A DNA stretch of 64,000 nt. Origin: Pseudanabaena sp. BC1403 (GTDB lineage: Bacteria; Cyanobacteriota; Cyanobacteriia; Pseudanabaenales; Pseudanabaenaceae). The DNA lies in assembly GCF_002914585.1 (NCBI RefSeq), contig NZ_PDDM01000006.1, positions 158,306-222,305 of the forward strand. The letters are read 5' to 3'. The notes under the pieces were generated by a model. The model made no database searches and was not told the origin of the DNA. It was given only the letters and a program-made list of their open reading frames with translations. Positions 54,940-63,978 of the stretch are shown piece by piece. A program made the position numbers and the translations under genes. How positions within the stretch are numbered: the stretch's first letter is position 1; the number at the start of each line of letters is the position of its first letter.

Positions 54940-57900
54940 CTTCGATCGCACCGAGGGCAAGTAGCTTAGCTTTTTGGGCAGAAGTTAAACCTGTGGCTTC
55001 AGCAATATTTAGACCTTCATAGGGACGTGGTTCACGATAGGTTTTGATACATTTACCTGTTTTAGCATCCCAGAGTTTGACTGTTTCATCACGACTACTA
55101 CTAGCAATCAGATCGCCATTAGGAGAAAATGACACTGCATATATCGTGCCAACATGCCCAACTAAAGTGCCCATCACTTCACCAGTTTGCCAGTTCCAAA
55201 TATTGATTTGGGCATCTTCGCCAGCACTTGCCAACAACATCCCTTTGGGATCGGCGGCAATTGTCAAGACATTGCCATCGTGACCTATAAATTCAGGGAT
55301 AAATTCACCACTTTTGATATTCCAACGATAGATAAATCTTTCCCCACAGCCAAAAACCATATTGGGTTGCATTGGCATAAATGTGATATTTGAAGCAAAT
55401 GAGGTAAGTTGATCCAGCGTTTGGAGGCATTCTCCTGTTTGGGTATCCCAAATTTTTACCGTTTTATCACGACTGCTGCTGATCAAATAACGATCATCGG
55501 CGCTAAAGGCGATTGCCAAGATTGCCGATGTATGACCTTGGAGAATAAGTAAACATTCACCAGTGATAATATCTCTAAGTTTAATTACTCGACTGGTTTC
55601 ACCAGTCGCCAACAATTTCCCATCATGGCTAAATACTAAAGTTCGGGCTAAATCAGGATGTTCGGTAATTGTGGTTAGGCAATTGCCGCTGCTAACATCC
55701 CATAGTTTGATCGTGCAGTCTTCCGCGCAACTGGCAAGTAATGTACCTATAGGACTAAAGGCAACTTGCCAAACATGCCCTGCATGTCCATTCAAAGCTC
55801 GGATGCATTGACCAGATTGGATATCCCAAAGACGAATAATCGAGTCGTCACCACCACTAGCTAACAGGCTTTGCTCTAAGTTAAAGACAACGGAGCGCAC
55901 AGCATTGGTATAACCTTGCAAAATCCGAAACTGCTTTCCTGATGTGACTTCCCAAAGATTAAGGAGATGCTCATTAGAGATATTGCCTGATATATCGGTA
56001 TCACTCTGATTGCTACCTTTGACTGTCCATGATCGTCCTGTATGACCTTGAAAAGTCCGCATACATAAACCTTTATCAATTTCCCAAAGCTTTACCATTT
56101 CATCGCCGCTACTACTTGCAAGGACTAAGCGATCAGGATGAAAGGCAACTGAACGCACCCAATGGTTGTGCCCAGTTAAGCTTTTAAAGCATTGAGCTGT
56201 CTTCAGATCCCAAAGACGGATTGTGCGATCGCCACTTCCCGTGGCAAGTGTTGAACCATCATGGCTAAAACTCACAGCAAAAACAGTATGGGTGTGCCCT
56301 GTTAAGGTTTTTATGCAATTACTAGTTTCCACATTCCATAGTCGAATGGTTTTGTCTTCACTACCACTAGCTAGTACATTGCCGTTGTGACTAAAGGCGA
56401 TCGACCAGACGATATCTTCATGTCCTTCAAATATTTGCAAACATTCACTAGTATCAATGTCCCACAGTCTTACAGTGCAATCATCACTACTACTTGCTAG
56501 TAGATTCCCTTTTGAGCTAAAAGCAACAGCTTCAACAATATCTTCGTGACCATGCAAAATTTTAATAGCTTGCCCCGATCTCCATAGTCTTACCGTGCGA
56601 TCGGCATGGCCGCTAGCCAAGGTTATGCCATCGGGGCTGAAGGCGACTGACATCACTGCACCAATATATCCTTGCAGAGTATTCAGGCAATCACCTGTTG
56701 AGACATCCCATAATTTGATCGATTGATCAACACTACTGCTTGCTAAAACTGTTCCTTCAGGATTGAAAGCGACAGAAACCACCCATCCTTTATGCCCTCG
56801 ATAAGTAAGTATTGGCTTACCATCACTGACTTGCCAAAGATGAATATCGCCTTTAGTATCTCCGATCGCTAATAATTTGCCATTAGCACTAAAAGCTACT
56901 GACAGCACACCACCAATTACCTCCGCAAATACCGATTTAATGACAGCAGTTTGAGAAAAGTTAACCCGATGTAATTTGACTTCAGACAAGTAAGCCTGAC
57001 GAATGGCTAAATAAGAAAAGTCAATTCCTGTTAAATCAATGCCAAGATTGCATAACAAATTAATTATATTGCCGCCACCATAGCCAAAAGTTGATTTAAG
57101 TTCACCTTCAGGGCGTAGTTCGCGTCTGCGTAACTCTTCAAGGCTCTGTAATAGCTCTTTAGCCACCATTTGTTTGCTGCCCAAACGTCCTAAAAGCTTG
57201 GTAGCAAGAGGTTCTAAAATCAAACGGATTTGACTTTGGCGAACATAGTCCTTGGTGGTTGCTTTGATCAACGCATAGTGGCGCAAATAGAAAAGTTGCC
57301 GATTTAGCTTTAATTGGATACTTGGTAAAATGCCGAGAGGATGCTCTTGAGTGATTTCTTGATAAATTTGTTCAATCAATAAGTTGGTGACAAACTCCAT
57401 AACTACAGGTTGCTGTGTAAATCCTGCGGCTGTATGTTCTACCAACGAACGTCTCTTTAGCGATCGCAAAGACATCATTAGATGATTTTGCTCAATCGTT
57501 GGCACAATATCTGAGCGTAGTTCATTTGGCTGAACTGGCTCACGATTAATTGCTAACCAGATCATAATTTGTTTCTCATGGGCAGTAAGTCTTTGATACT
57601 GCTGCTCAATCAGATTTCCAATCCCACTAAAAATAATCGTCTTTTGCTCTAAAAACCGATTAATACTACCCGAATAAAGATCCTTAATCGAAGTTGCGGC
57701 GATCTTTAGCGCTAGGGGATTACCACGATACCAGTCCACTAACCGATGCAAATCGCCCGCCAAAGCTTTAATCCCCTTAGCTTCGAGGACATGTTCTGCT
57801 GCGGATTCATCTAATCCATTCAGCAGCATGGCTCTCACAGGTAAAATATCTCCCTCTAAAGTTGCGACTTCTTCAGGCATCTCTCGGCTAGTAATCACCA

Positions 57901-58672
57901 CGCAACTCTTATGGGCGACCTCCCCAATTCTTCTTAACAGAGCGCCATAACCTTCATAATCCTTGCGGTACGCTCCAGCTTGTGCCTCATCTCTCAAGAC
58001 TGATTCAAAATTGTCCAACACTAACAAACAACGATATCGCTGTAAGTATTCCATTAATCGTGAAATTAAGGCATTGGTATCAGTGGTGTCGGGAGTTTCT
58101 CTCTGCTGAGACAAGAAATGGATCACAGCAGCCAACATTTCGCTTGGTGTTTTGGCATTATTTAGCGATCGCCACACCACAAAGTCAAATTTATCTTGCA
58201 ATTGCTGTGCTAACTTCACAGACAGAGCCGTTTTGCCCAAACCACCCATGCCCAAAAGTGCTATCAATCGGCAGCGATCGTGATCTATCCATTCTTCTAG
58301 GATATCTAGCTCAGGTTTACGACCATAAAAGAAAGTGACATCGACGACCTCACCCCAGTCTTGATTGCTGCTTGACGAAGCCTGTAAGTTGGGGGCAGTC
58401 GTTGGAGAATCAGATTGTTTTTTTTGTATTTGACGGCGAATTACATTTTGCACCGTACTTTTGGTTATTTTTTCGCCAAAAGTCTCCGTTAATAAATGCC
58501 AAAGCTTATGGCTGACTAGTTTTATGTAACCTGCATCATAGCCAGTCTGCTTAGCAATCTCAGAATAAGACAAACCTTGCCATACCCCAAGAAAGACAGA
58601 CTGCTCAACTCGAGTCAGACTGCGCTCTTTTAACGACAACTCTATAAATGTCACCGCCTCATCAGCCGTCAT
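54935..58672 (-). CDS. NB-ARC STAND ATPase with vMAP-type N-terminus and about 15 WD40 repeats
   Basis: 1245 residues. Residues 1-80 form the helix-turn-helix-like domain (LTRVEQSVFLGVWQGLSYSE) found in proteins associated with vWA-MoxR systems. The NB-ARC ATPase follows with Walker A GMGGLGKT (141-148) and Walker B CLLVLDNFESVL. After a helical part come WD40 repeats from about 600 to the end; I count 15 blade endings such as KLWDVSTG, RLWDIDTS and NIWNWQTG, enough for two propellers. STAND proteins switch on by oligomerising when the repeat sensor binds a ligand. Roles could be signalling or antiviral defence. The start region carries ATATAACTT repeats 21 bp upstream. Confidence 0.92.
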   Translation of the reverse strand: MTADEAVTFIELSLKERSLTRVEQSVFLGVWQGLSYSEIAKQTGYDAGYIKLVSHKLWHLLTETFGEKITKSTVQNVIRRQIQKKQSDSPTTAPNLQASSSSNQDWGEVVDVTFFYGRKPELDILEEWIDHDRCRLIALLGMGGLGKTALSVKLAQQLQDKFDFVVWRSLNNAKTPSEMLAAVIHFLSQQRETPDTTDTNALISRLMEYLQRYRCLLVLDNFESVLRDEAQAGAYRKDYEGYGALLRRIGEVAHKSCVVITSREMPEEVATLEGDILPVRAMLLNGLDESAAEHVLEAKGIKALAGDLHRLVDWYRGNPLALKIAATSIKDLYSGSINRFLEQKTIIFSGIGNLIEQQYQRLTAHEKQIMIWLAINREPVQPNELRSDIVPTIEQNHLMMSLRSLKRRSLVEHTAAGFTQQPVVMEFVTNLLIEQIYQEITQEHPLGILPSIQLKLNRQLFYLRHYALIKATTKDYVRQSQIRLILEPLATKLLGRLGSKQMVAKELLQSLEELRRRELRPEGELKSTFGYGGGNIINLLCNLGIDLTGIDFSYLAIRQAYLSEVKLHRVNFSQTAVIKSVFAEVIGGVLSVAFSANGKLLAIGDTKGDIHLWQVSDGKPILTYRGHKGWVVSVAFNPEGTVLASSSVDQSIKLWDVSTGDCLNTLQGYIGAVMSVAFSPDGITLASGHADRTVRLWRSGQAIKILHGHEDIVEAVAFSSKGNLLASSSDDCTVRLWDIDTSECLQIFEGHEDIVWSIAFSHNGNVLASGSEDKTIRLWNVETSNCIKTLTGHTHTVFAVSFSHDGSTLATGSGDRTIRLWDLKTAQCFKSLTGHNHWVRSVAFHPDRLVLASSSGDEMVKLWEIDKGLCMRTFQGHTGRSWTVKGSNQSDTDISGNISNEHLLNLWEVTSGKQFRILQGYTNAVRSVVFNLEQSLLASGGDDSIIRLWDIQSGQCIRALNGHAGHVWQVAFSPIGTLLASCAEDCTIKLWDVSSGNCLTTITEHPDLARTLVFSHDGKLLATGETSRVIKLRDIITGECLLILQGHTSAILAIAFSADDRYLISSSRDKTVKIWDTQTGECLQTLDQLTSFASNITFMPMQPNMVFGCGERFIYRWNIKSGEFIPEFIGHDGNVLTIAADPKGMLLASAGEDAQINIWNWQTGEVMGTLVGHVGTIYAVSFSPNGDLIASSSRDETVKLWDAKTGKCIKTYREPRPYEGLNIAEATGLTSAQKAKLLALGAIEE

Positions 58673-58692
58673 AGATGCGCCTTAAAGATATA

Positions 58693-58713
58693 AATATAAC
58701 TTTTATATAACTT
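58693..58713 (+). promoter_or_regulatory. Two ATATAACTT direct repeats at 11-bp spacing (box 1)
   Basis: ATATAACTT occurs at 58694 and again at 58705, one helical turn apart, within a 21-bp stretch that is identical at 62586-62606. The box begins 217 bp before the start codon of the glycosyltransferase at 58910. It is also just upstream of the minus-strand WD40 gene, whose -10 region it may overlap. Confidence 0.5.
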
Positions 58714-58772
58714 CTCTCTTGTCATTCTAAGACGTTTTATGCTTTGTTGTATTTTGTTATGCATATTACTAG

Positions 58773-58856
58773 CAACTCTAATTATGAAACCAATTTTGGG
58801 GTGTGCCGCTCTTACTGTGATGCACACCCCAAAATTGGTTTTGATAATGAGAATTG
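58773..58856. mobile_element. Palindromic element of the AATTCT family (copy 3)
   Basis: Left AACTCTAATTATGAAACC and right GGTTTTGATAATGAGAATTG are the family ends. One palindrome with 17-bp arms (CCAATTTTGGGGTGTGC and complement) and a 15-base loop lies between them. The second palindrome of the longer copies is missing. It lies between the regulatory box and the glycosyltransferase gene. Confidence 0.65.
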
Positions 58857-58909
58857 TGGGAATATTGCTTTTTCAAATTAGTAACCCTAGTCAGTCCCAT
58901 TAAAATCAA

Positions 58910-60010
58910 ATGAAAATTGCTCTAGTGCATGACTATCTTACACAACGGGGTGGTGCTGAAAGGGTATTTGAACTTTTGTGCAAGCATTTCCCAGAAGCAG
59001 ACCTCTATACTTCTGTTCACGATCGCAAAAACACCATTGATTTAGGCGATCGCGTAGTTCACACTACATTTTTACAAAAGATTCCTGCAACTCGTAAATA
59101 CTTTCGTCTGTTTGCACCATTTTATTACAGCGCATTTAATGCGCTCAATCTTCAGCAATACGATGTAATCCTTAGCAGCAGTGCAAGCTTTGCTAAAGGA
59201 GTCCAAAAGCGCTCTGATGCGGTGCATATTTGCTTTTGCCACAACATTACTAGGTTCCTGTGGGACACCAATACTTACTTGAGAGAATATGGTGCGTATA
59301 GCTTTTTAAAGCCTCTCATTGAGACCGTTTTTCAAAGAATGCGTCAACAAGACATTTTTTACGCGCAATCACCAGATTATTACATCGCTAATTCCACTAC
59401 AGTTGCCAAGAGGATTCAAGAAACCTATAAAAAAGACGCTGTAGTTGTAAATTATCCAATTGATGATTGTAGGTTTACTTTTTCAGATCAAAAAGATGAT
59501 TACTGTCTTGTCTCCTCGCGGCATCTTAGTTACAAACGCCTTGATATAATTATCGATGCGTTTAACAGCTTAGATATTCCGCTCCTTATCACAGGAGAAG
59601 GACCTGAATCGAAACAATTGCGAACAAGAGCGCGTCCAAATATTCAATTTCTTGGTCATGTTAATGATCGCGATCGGTGTAATCTAATGTCAAAGGCACA
59701 ATTTGTAATTGTTGCCGCTTTAGAAGATTATGGGCTTGTCCCCATTGAAGCCAATGCTAGCGGTACACCTGTAATTGCTTATGGTGCTGGTGGAGTCATG
59801 GACACACAAGTCTCTGGGCTTACGGGTATTTTGTTTGAGCAACAAACTGCCGAATCTTTGAAAAATGCCATAATCAAAGCAAAAAAAGTAGACTGGAACT
59901 ATGCCAAAATCCGAGAACATGCAATCTCTAATTTTTCCGAGTCGGTATTCTTCAAAAAGGTGGATCAGATTGTAGAGGAAATTTGTACCAGCAGAGGAAT
60001 CAAGAAATAA
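58910..60010 (+). CDS. GT4-family glycosyltransferase (exopolysaccharide)
   Basis: 366 residues. Start MKIALVHDYLTQRGGAERVF is typical of GT4 enzymes in exopolysaccharide loci, as are HICFCHNITRFLWD and the donor-site parts LLITGEGPESKQLRTRARPN, FLGHVNDRDRCNLMSKAQFV and EDYGLVPIEANASGTPVIAY with the E-x7-E pair. Donor sugar unknown (mannose is common in this group). The Wzc-like gene begins 47 bp downstream, so both are likely in one operon. Confidence 0.92.
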   Translation: MKIALVHDYLTQRGGAERVFELLCKHFPEADLYTSVHDRKNTIDLGDRVVHTTFLQKIPATRKYFRLFAPFYYSAFNALNLQQYDVILSSSASFAKGVQKRSDAVHICFCHNITRFLWDTNTYLREYGAYSFLKPLIETVFQRMRQQDIFYAQSPDYYIANSTTVAKRIQETYKKDAVVVNYPIDDCRFTFSDQKDDYCLVSSRHLSYKRLDIIIDAFNSLDIPLLITGEGPESKQLRTRARPNIQFLGHVNDRDRCNLMSKAQFVIVAALEDYGLVPIEANASGTPVIAYGAGGVMDTQVSGLTGILFEQQTAESLKNAIIKAKKVDWNYAKIREHAISNFSESVFFKKVDQIVEEICTSRGIKK

Positions 60011-60056
60011 CTTAACAGAAGAGTTTTTAGTACTGGAACTATAAGAGTGGAAAACT

Positions 60057-62261
60057 ATGAGTATCAATGCGGCTAATCCAACAGCTCCAGTTCTCGCTGA
60101 GCAAGATCCAGGTTACGGGAAAATCTTTGCAGTTATCTCCCGTAGGCGCTTTTGGTTTTTGGGTGGTCTATGTATAGGACTAGTAATTGCTGTTTCTATA
60201 AACATTATCTCTAAGCCTAAATACACTAGTATCATGCGCTTGTTGGTTGAATCAACTTATAAAACTGACTCCAAAGCTGCTGGAAACTCAACCTTAAATC
60301 TTGACTCAACTGTCCAGATTGACTATGCGACACAACTACAATTGCTGAAAAGCTCTTCATTATTTCAAAAAGCTGCTACTTTACTAAACGATAAATATCC
60401 TGGTATTACTGGTACGGATCTTCAATCTTTAAAAATTGGTATGCTGGGAGATAAACAAGAACCAACCAAAATTATTGAAATCCAATATACTGCCTTAGAT
60501 CCTGTAAAAACTAGAGAGGTTTTAAGGGCTTTTCAAAAAGTGTATACCGATTACAATCGAGAGCAGCAAGAAAAGCGCTTACAGAAGGGATTAGCAGGTA
60601 TAGATGAGCAAGTTTCCACTGTACGTCAAAGCATCTCTGAAGTTTCTGAATCAATCGAAGCATTTCGGCGTAAGAACAATCTGTTTGATGTGACTCAGCG
60701 AGTAACAGAAGTTACAGCAGCATTGAGTGGGATTGAGCAACAAAAACGCACTGCTAAATTAGAATATGATCAAGCAGTCACTCGTCTAGAATCTCTACAA
60801 CAAAAACTCAACCTGTCTTCACAGGACGCTGTATTACTTACACGTTTAAATCAGTCGCCACGATATCAAGCACTCGTCATAGAAATGCAAAGTATAGAAG
60901 TTGCTCTAAATCGCGAAAAAGCTAGATTTCAATCTGCTAGTCCTATTGTTGAAGCCCTTGAGTTACGTTTTAGGCAACAGCAGAATAGTCTTGAAGAAGA
61001 AAGAAGAAGTATTTTAGGAGATTCTAATTTATCCAGCTCTCCTAAATGGAATGTTGATCAGCTAAGTAGTATTGATATAACTTTAGCAAGTCAAATCGCA
61101 GAAACCCAAACTCAAATTACATTATCTCAATCTCGACTGGATTCTTTGGAATCTCAAGAGCAAGATCTACAAGCTGAGATTAAGCGCTTACCTAAATTAC
61201 TCGGTGAATACGAAACCTTAATACCTAAACTGAAGGTTCAGCAAGACACATTGCAAACATTGCTCAAAAATCGGCAAGATCTAAGTCTAGAGATTACTCG
61301 TGGTGGCTTTGATTGGCAAGTTGTTGAGGAACCAAGTCTTGGTTCTAATGATGCTGCAGATTCACTCCGCCGAAACTTATTGCTGGGTGTCGTCGCAGGA
61401 TTATTTATTGGCGGTATGGCTGCTTTTGTTAGGGATATGCAAGACGATACGATGCATACCTATAATGATTTGGAGCAGCAAATTGCTTCTCTATCCTTGC
61501 TGGGTATGACTCCCCAATATTTGCAGAATGAAGAGGCAAGCTCTGGCTTTCTCCCACAGTTTCTGAAAGGGCAATCTGTTTCGCCTCTTACTGTAGAGAT
61601 AGTTCAATGGGTTCCTTTTCGGGAAGGTTTGGATGTAATTTATAAAAATATTCAGCTCAATAGTTTTTCTCAAGAAATAAGTATTCGATCGCTAGTAATT
61701 ACCTCAGCTCTTCCTGGCGAGGGTAAATCCACTATTGCTCTTGGGCTTGCCACTTGTGCTGCACGATTGAACAAACGAGTCCTGTTAATTGACGCAGATA
61801 TGCGATCGCCATCGTTACATAAGAAGCTTAATTTACCTAATGAAAGAGGTCTATCAACATTACTTTCTAGTAAAGGCACTGTAGATAGCCAAGATGTGAT
61901 CCAATCATCCAACTCAGCTATCGATATTCTTACAGCCGGTCCAATTCCTAGTGATTCCGTCACTTTGCTTAGTTCCGAATGGATGCAAAAGTTGATCTCC
62001 AGTTTTGAGCAGGATTATGACCTTGTTATTATTGACTCACCTCCGATTCTCGGCACAGTCGATACAATTCAAATAGCTTCTTGTTGTGGCGGTGTGGTTT
62101 CAGTGGCTCGGATTGATCGAATTACTCGTGGTGAATTCTCTCAATCTATCTCTATTCTCCAAAAGCTGAATTTAATCGGAGTGATTGCTAACGCAGTTAA
62201 AGAGTTGCCGCATAGTTACAACCCAGTTGGCATTGATGAGGATGATCTTCTCAAAAGTTAA
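60057..62261 (+). CDS. Wzc-like polysaccharide co-polymerase and BY-kinase
   Basis: 734 residues. Wzz-type N-terminal half: membrane helix about 34-54 (FWFLGGLCIGLVIAVSINII), long coiled coil about 180-420, second helix about 441-462 (LLLGVVAGLFIGGMAAFV). C-terminal kinase: Walker A P-G-E-G-K-S-T (553-559), Walker A' VLLIDADMRSPSLHKK, Walker B DLVIIDSPPILG. It controls polymer length and export in Wzy-type pathways. The tail (HSYNPVGIDEDDLLKS) holds a single tyrosine and not the tyrosine cluster usual for autophosphorylation, so kinase signalling may be reduced or different. Confidence 0.93.
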   Translation: MSINAANPTAPVLAEQDPGYGKIFAVISRRRFWFLGGLCIGLVIAVSINIISKPKYTSIMRLLVESTYKTDSKAAGNSTLNLDSTVQIDYATQLQLLKSSSLFQKAATLLNDKYPGITGTDLQSLKIGMLGDKQEPTKIIEIQYTALDPVKTREVLRAFQKVYTDYNREQQEKRLQKGLAGIDEQVSTVRQSISEVSESIEAFRRKNNLFDVTQRVTEVTAALSGIEQQKRTAKLEYDQAVTRLESLQQKLNLSSQDAVLLTRLNQSPRYQALVIEMQSIEVALNREKARFQSASPIVEALELRFRQQQNSLEEERRSILGDSNLSSSPKWNVDQLSSIDITLASQIAETQTQITLSQSRLDSLESQEQDLQAEIKRLPKLLGEYETLIPKLKVQQDTLQTLLKNRQDLSLEITRGGFDWQVVEEPSLGSNDAADSLRRNLLLGVVAGLFIGGMAAFVRDMQDDTMHTYNDLEQQIASLSLLGMTPQYLQNEEASSGFLPQFLKGQSVSPLTVEIVQWVPFREGLDVIYKNIQLNSFSQEISIRSLVITSALPGEGKSTIALGLATCAARLNKRVLLIDADMRSPSLHKKLNLPNERGLSTLLSSKGTVDSQDVIQSSNSAIDILTAGPIPSDSVTLLSSEWMQKLISSFEQDYDLVIIDSPPILGTVDTIQIASCCGGVVSVARIDRITRGEFSQSISILQKLNLIGVIANAVKELPHSYNPVGIDEDDLLKS

Positions 62262-62365
62262 AACTTAAATCCCAAAAGATAAAAGCTTCTCAAATCATTA
62301 CCCTTACTGGGTTTTAAACACACAAAATGGCTACGCCATTTGTGTATTGTTATTTAAGTTGTTTT

Positions 62366-62408
62366 AAACGAAAAGGGACTGCCTCGAAGGGGCAGTCCCT
62401 TTTCGTTT
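62366..62408. terminator. 18-bp palindrome behind the Wzc-like gene
   Basis: Arms 62366-62383 and 62391-62408 (AAACGAAAAGGGACTGCC and complement) with inner TCGAAGG; counting G-T pairs the loop shrinks to GAA. It ends about 105-150 bp after the stop codon and has a T-run within the right arm. Confidence 0.65.
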
Positions 62409-62585
62409 AGGGTTGCTATTGCCAATTCTCAAAATGCCCATCAGAGAAATGATAGCTATAGCAATTTTGAAACAAGCGAGGTACAGATGGCTGTTTCTCA
62501 GCCAAAGGCGAGGTAACAGCCCCATACTGCACTAGATAGGAAAATCGCTATACATGTTTGAAGACTCTACAAAATGCAAACCAAG

Positions 62586-62629
62586 AATATAACTTTTATA
62601 TAACTTTTGATATGACCTTTTGCTAACTT
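62586..62629 (+). promoter_or_regulatory. ATATAACTT direct-repeat array (box 2)
   Basis: The 21-bp core 62586-62606 is identical to box 1, with ATATAACTT at 62587 and 62598. Two weaker copies continue the array, ATATGACCT at about 62610 and TGCTAACTT at about 62621, again 11-12 bp apart. The core starts 217 bp before the ATG of the sugar transferase, as in box 1. Direct repeats at 11-bp spacing are the usual target of OmpR/PhoB-type response regulators. Confidence 0.55.
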
Positions 62630-62802
62630 CTAGCAGTTGCTATGTAAATGGAATTGATAGATAAGTATATATATCAAGAATAGTACATACCTTCAAAGTT
62701 AATGACATGAAATTCAGTTATATGTTATTAAAATTAAATTCTTGAGATCTAAGCTGAGTCAGTTGATATTGTAAAGACTTAGAAGTAGTAAAGAGGGCAG
62801 AA

Positions 62803-63726
62803 ATGACTGGTTTTATTGTAAGTAAAGTGCAAATAAATGAACTGGCTGTTCACCCAAAATCAATTTCTTATATGTCTAATTTAACATTCAAATCTAAGCA
62901 AATCAAAATCTCTATAGATTTATTCTTTTACACACTTTTGAGTATGTATAAATCTACTATTCTTAATAAAATATCTGCTGACTATAGCGAGTCTACAGTT
63001 AAATTAATTAGGGTTGAGCCTGAAATTGGAGAAGCTAAACTCAAGGAATTAGCTGATGTCTGTTATAGATCTGAGAAAACCGTATATTTGAACTTGCCTC
63101 ATACAAATGAGCTACCGCAAAGGAATAATCCAATTACTTGGAACGCAAAACGGGCTTTGGATTGGTTAGCAGCTTTGCTAATTCTCTTAATTCTTAGTCC
63201 AGTTATGATTTCATTAGCTATGATTATTGCTAGTAGCTCAAGTGGTTCAATATTTTTTCATCAATGGCGTATTGGTGAAAACGGTAAATTATTTAGAATT
63301 ATTAAATTTCGTACCATGATTACCGATGCTGACAAATTGCATCATTTGGTGATGAGTGGTCAAACTGGACTTCATAAGTGTGAAGCTGATCCAAGGATTA
63401 CTAATGTTGGTCGTTGGATGCGTAAGTATAGTCTTGATGAACTTCCTCAACTCTTCAATGTTTTGCGCGGCGAAATGAGTCTGGTTGGGCCACGTCCTTG
63501 GGCTTTGTATGATGCTTTGCGTATTAATGGCGATCGCAAAAGAAGACTGAACTCATTGCCAGGCGTAACAGGGGCTTGGCAAGTTAGCGCTCGTTCAACA
63601 ATGCTTGATCTAGATGCAGTTACTGATTGCGATTTAACTTATCTTCGTGGCTGGACTTTGTGGTCAGATTTGAAAATATTGTTGATGACCGTTCCCAAGG
63701 TTTTGTCTGGATTTGGAGCTTACTAG
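62803..63726 (+). CDS. Priming sugar transferase (polyprenol-phosphate glycosyl-1-phosphate transferase)
   Basis: 307 residues; start supported by AGAGGG 6 bp before ATG 62803. The first 120 residues are poorly conserved. One membrane segment (about 128-152, LAALLILLILSPVMISLAMI) precedes the bacterial sugar transferase domain: IIKFRTMITDAD, EADPRITNVGRWMRKYSLDE, LPQLFNVLRGEMSLVGPRP and LPGVTGAWQVSARST. It loads the first sugar phosphate onto undecaprenyl phosphate and so begins repeat-unit assembly. HepC-like enzymes of heterocyst polysaccharide belong to this family. Confidence 0.92.
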   Translation: MTGFIVSKVQINELAVHPKSISYMSNLTFKSKQIKISIDLFFYTLLSMYKSTILNKISADYSESTVKLIRVEPEIGEAKLKELADVCYRSEKTVYLNLPHTNELPQRNNPITWNAKRALDWLAALLILLILSPVMISLAMIIASSSSGSIFFHQWRIGENGKLFRIIKFRTMITDADKLHHLVMSGQTGLHKCEADPRITNVGRWMRKYSLDELPQLFNVLRGEMSLVGPRPWALYDALRINGDRKRRLNSLPGVTGAWQVSARSTMLDLDAVTDCDLTYLRGWTLWSDLKILLMTVPKVLSGFGAY

Positions 63727-63859
63727 AGTTTTTGAAGCTTTTTAAGATTATGAATTGAGTTACAGATATCAATATCTTTTCAGGATTTATGATTTCTGTA
63801 GCCAATGTTTTCAAGTTTGCCCATTTATGGGCTTTTCTAAACTATGGCAATGGAAGATT

Positions 63860-63910
63860 GACCCAAACGAGTAATGGCGATGCGAAGCATCGCCATTACT
63901 CGTTTGGGTC
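63860..63910. terminator. 24-bp perfect palindrome, GAA loop, behind the sugar transferase
   Basis: Arms 63860-63883 and 63887-63910 (GACCCAAACGAGTAATGG...) close on GC-GAA-GC, 134 bp after the stop codon. TTAT follows, so it is a weak terminator by T-run but a strong stem. Confidence 0.65.
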
Positions 63911-63978
63911 TTATATAGCAAAGTAAGGTTAAGATAGGACATAAAATTGAAACAGAAGAGACAGAAAAAGAAACGAAA

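Larger units (their letters stand above)
62262..62802. other. Intergenic region with hairpins and a putative regulator box
   Basis: No gene seen. It holds a hairpin at 62318-62345 (AAATGGC-TAC-GCCATTT, with the linker TTACTGGGTTTT of the 103-bp family beside it), a palindrome at 62366-62408, a fragment CCAATTCTCAAAATG at about 62431, and the direct-repeat box at 62586. The remainder to 62800 should contain the promoter of the sugar transferase gene. Confidence 0.6.
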
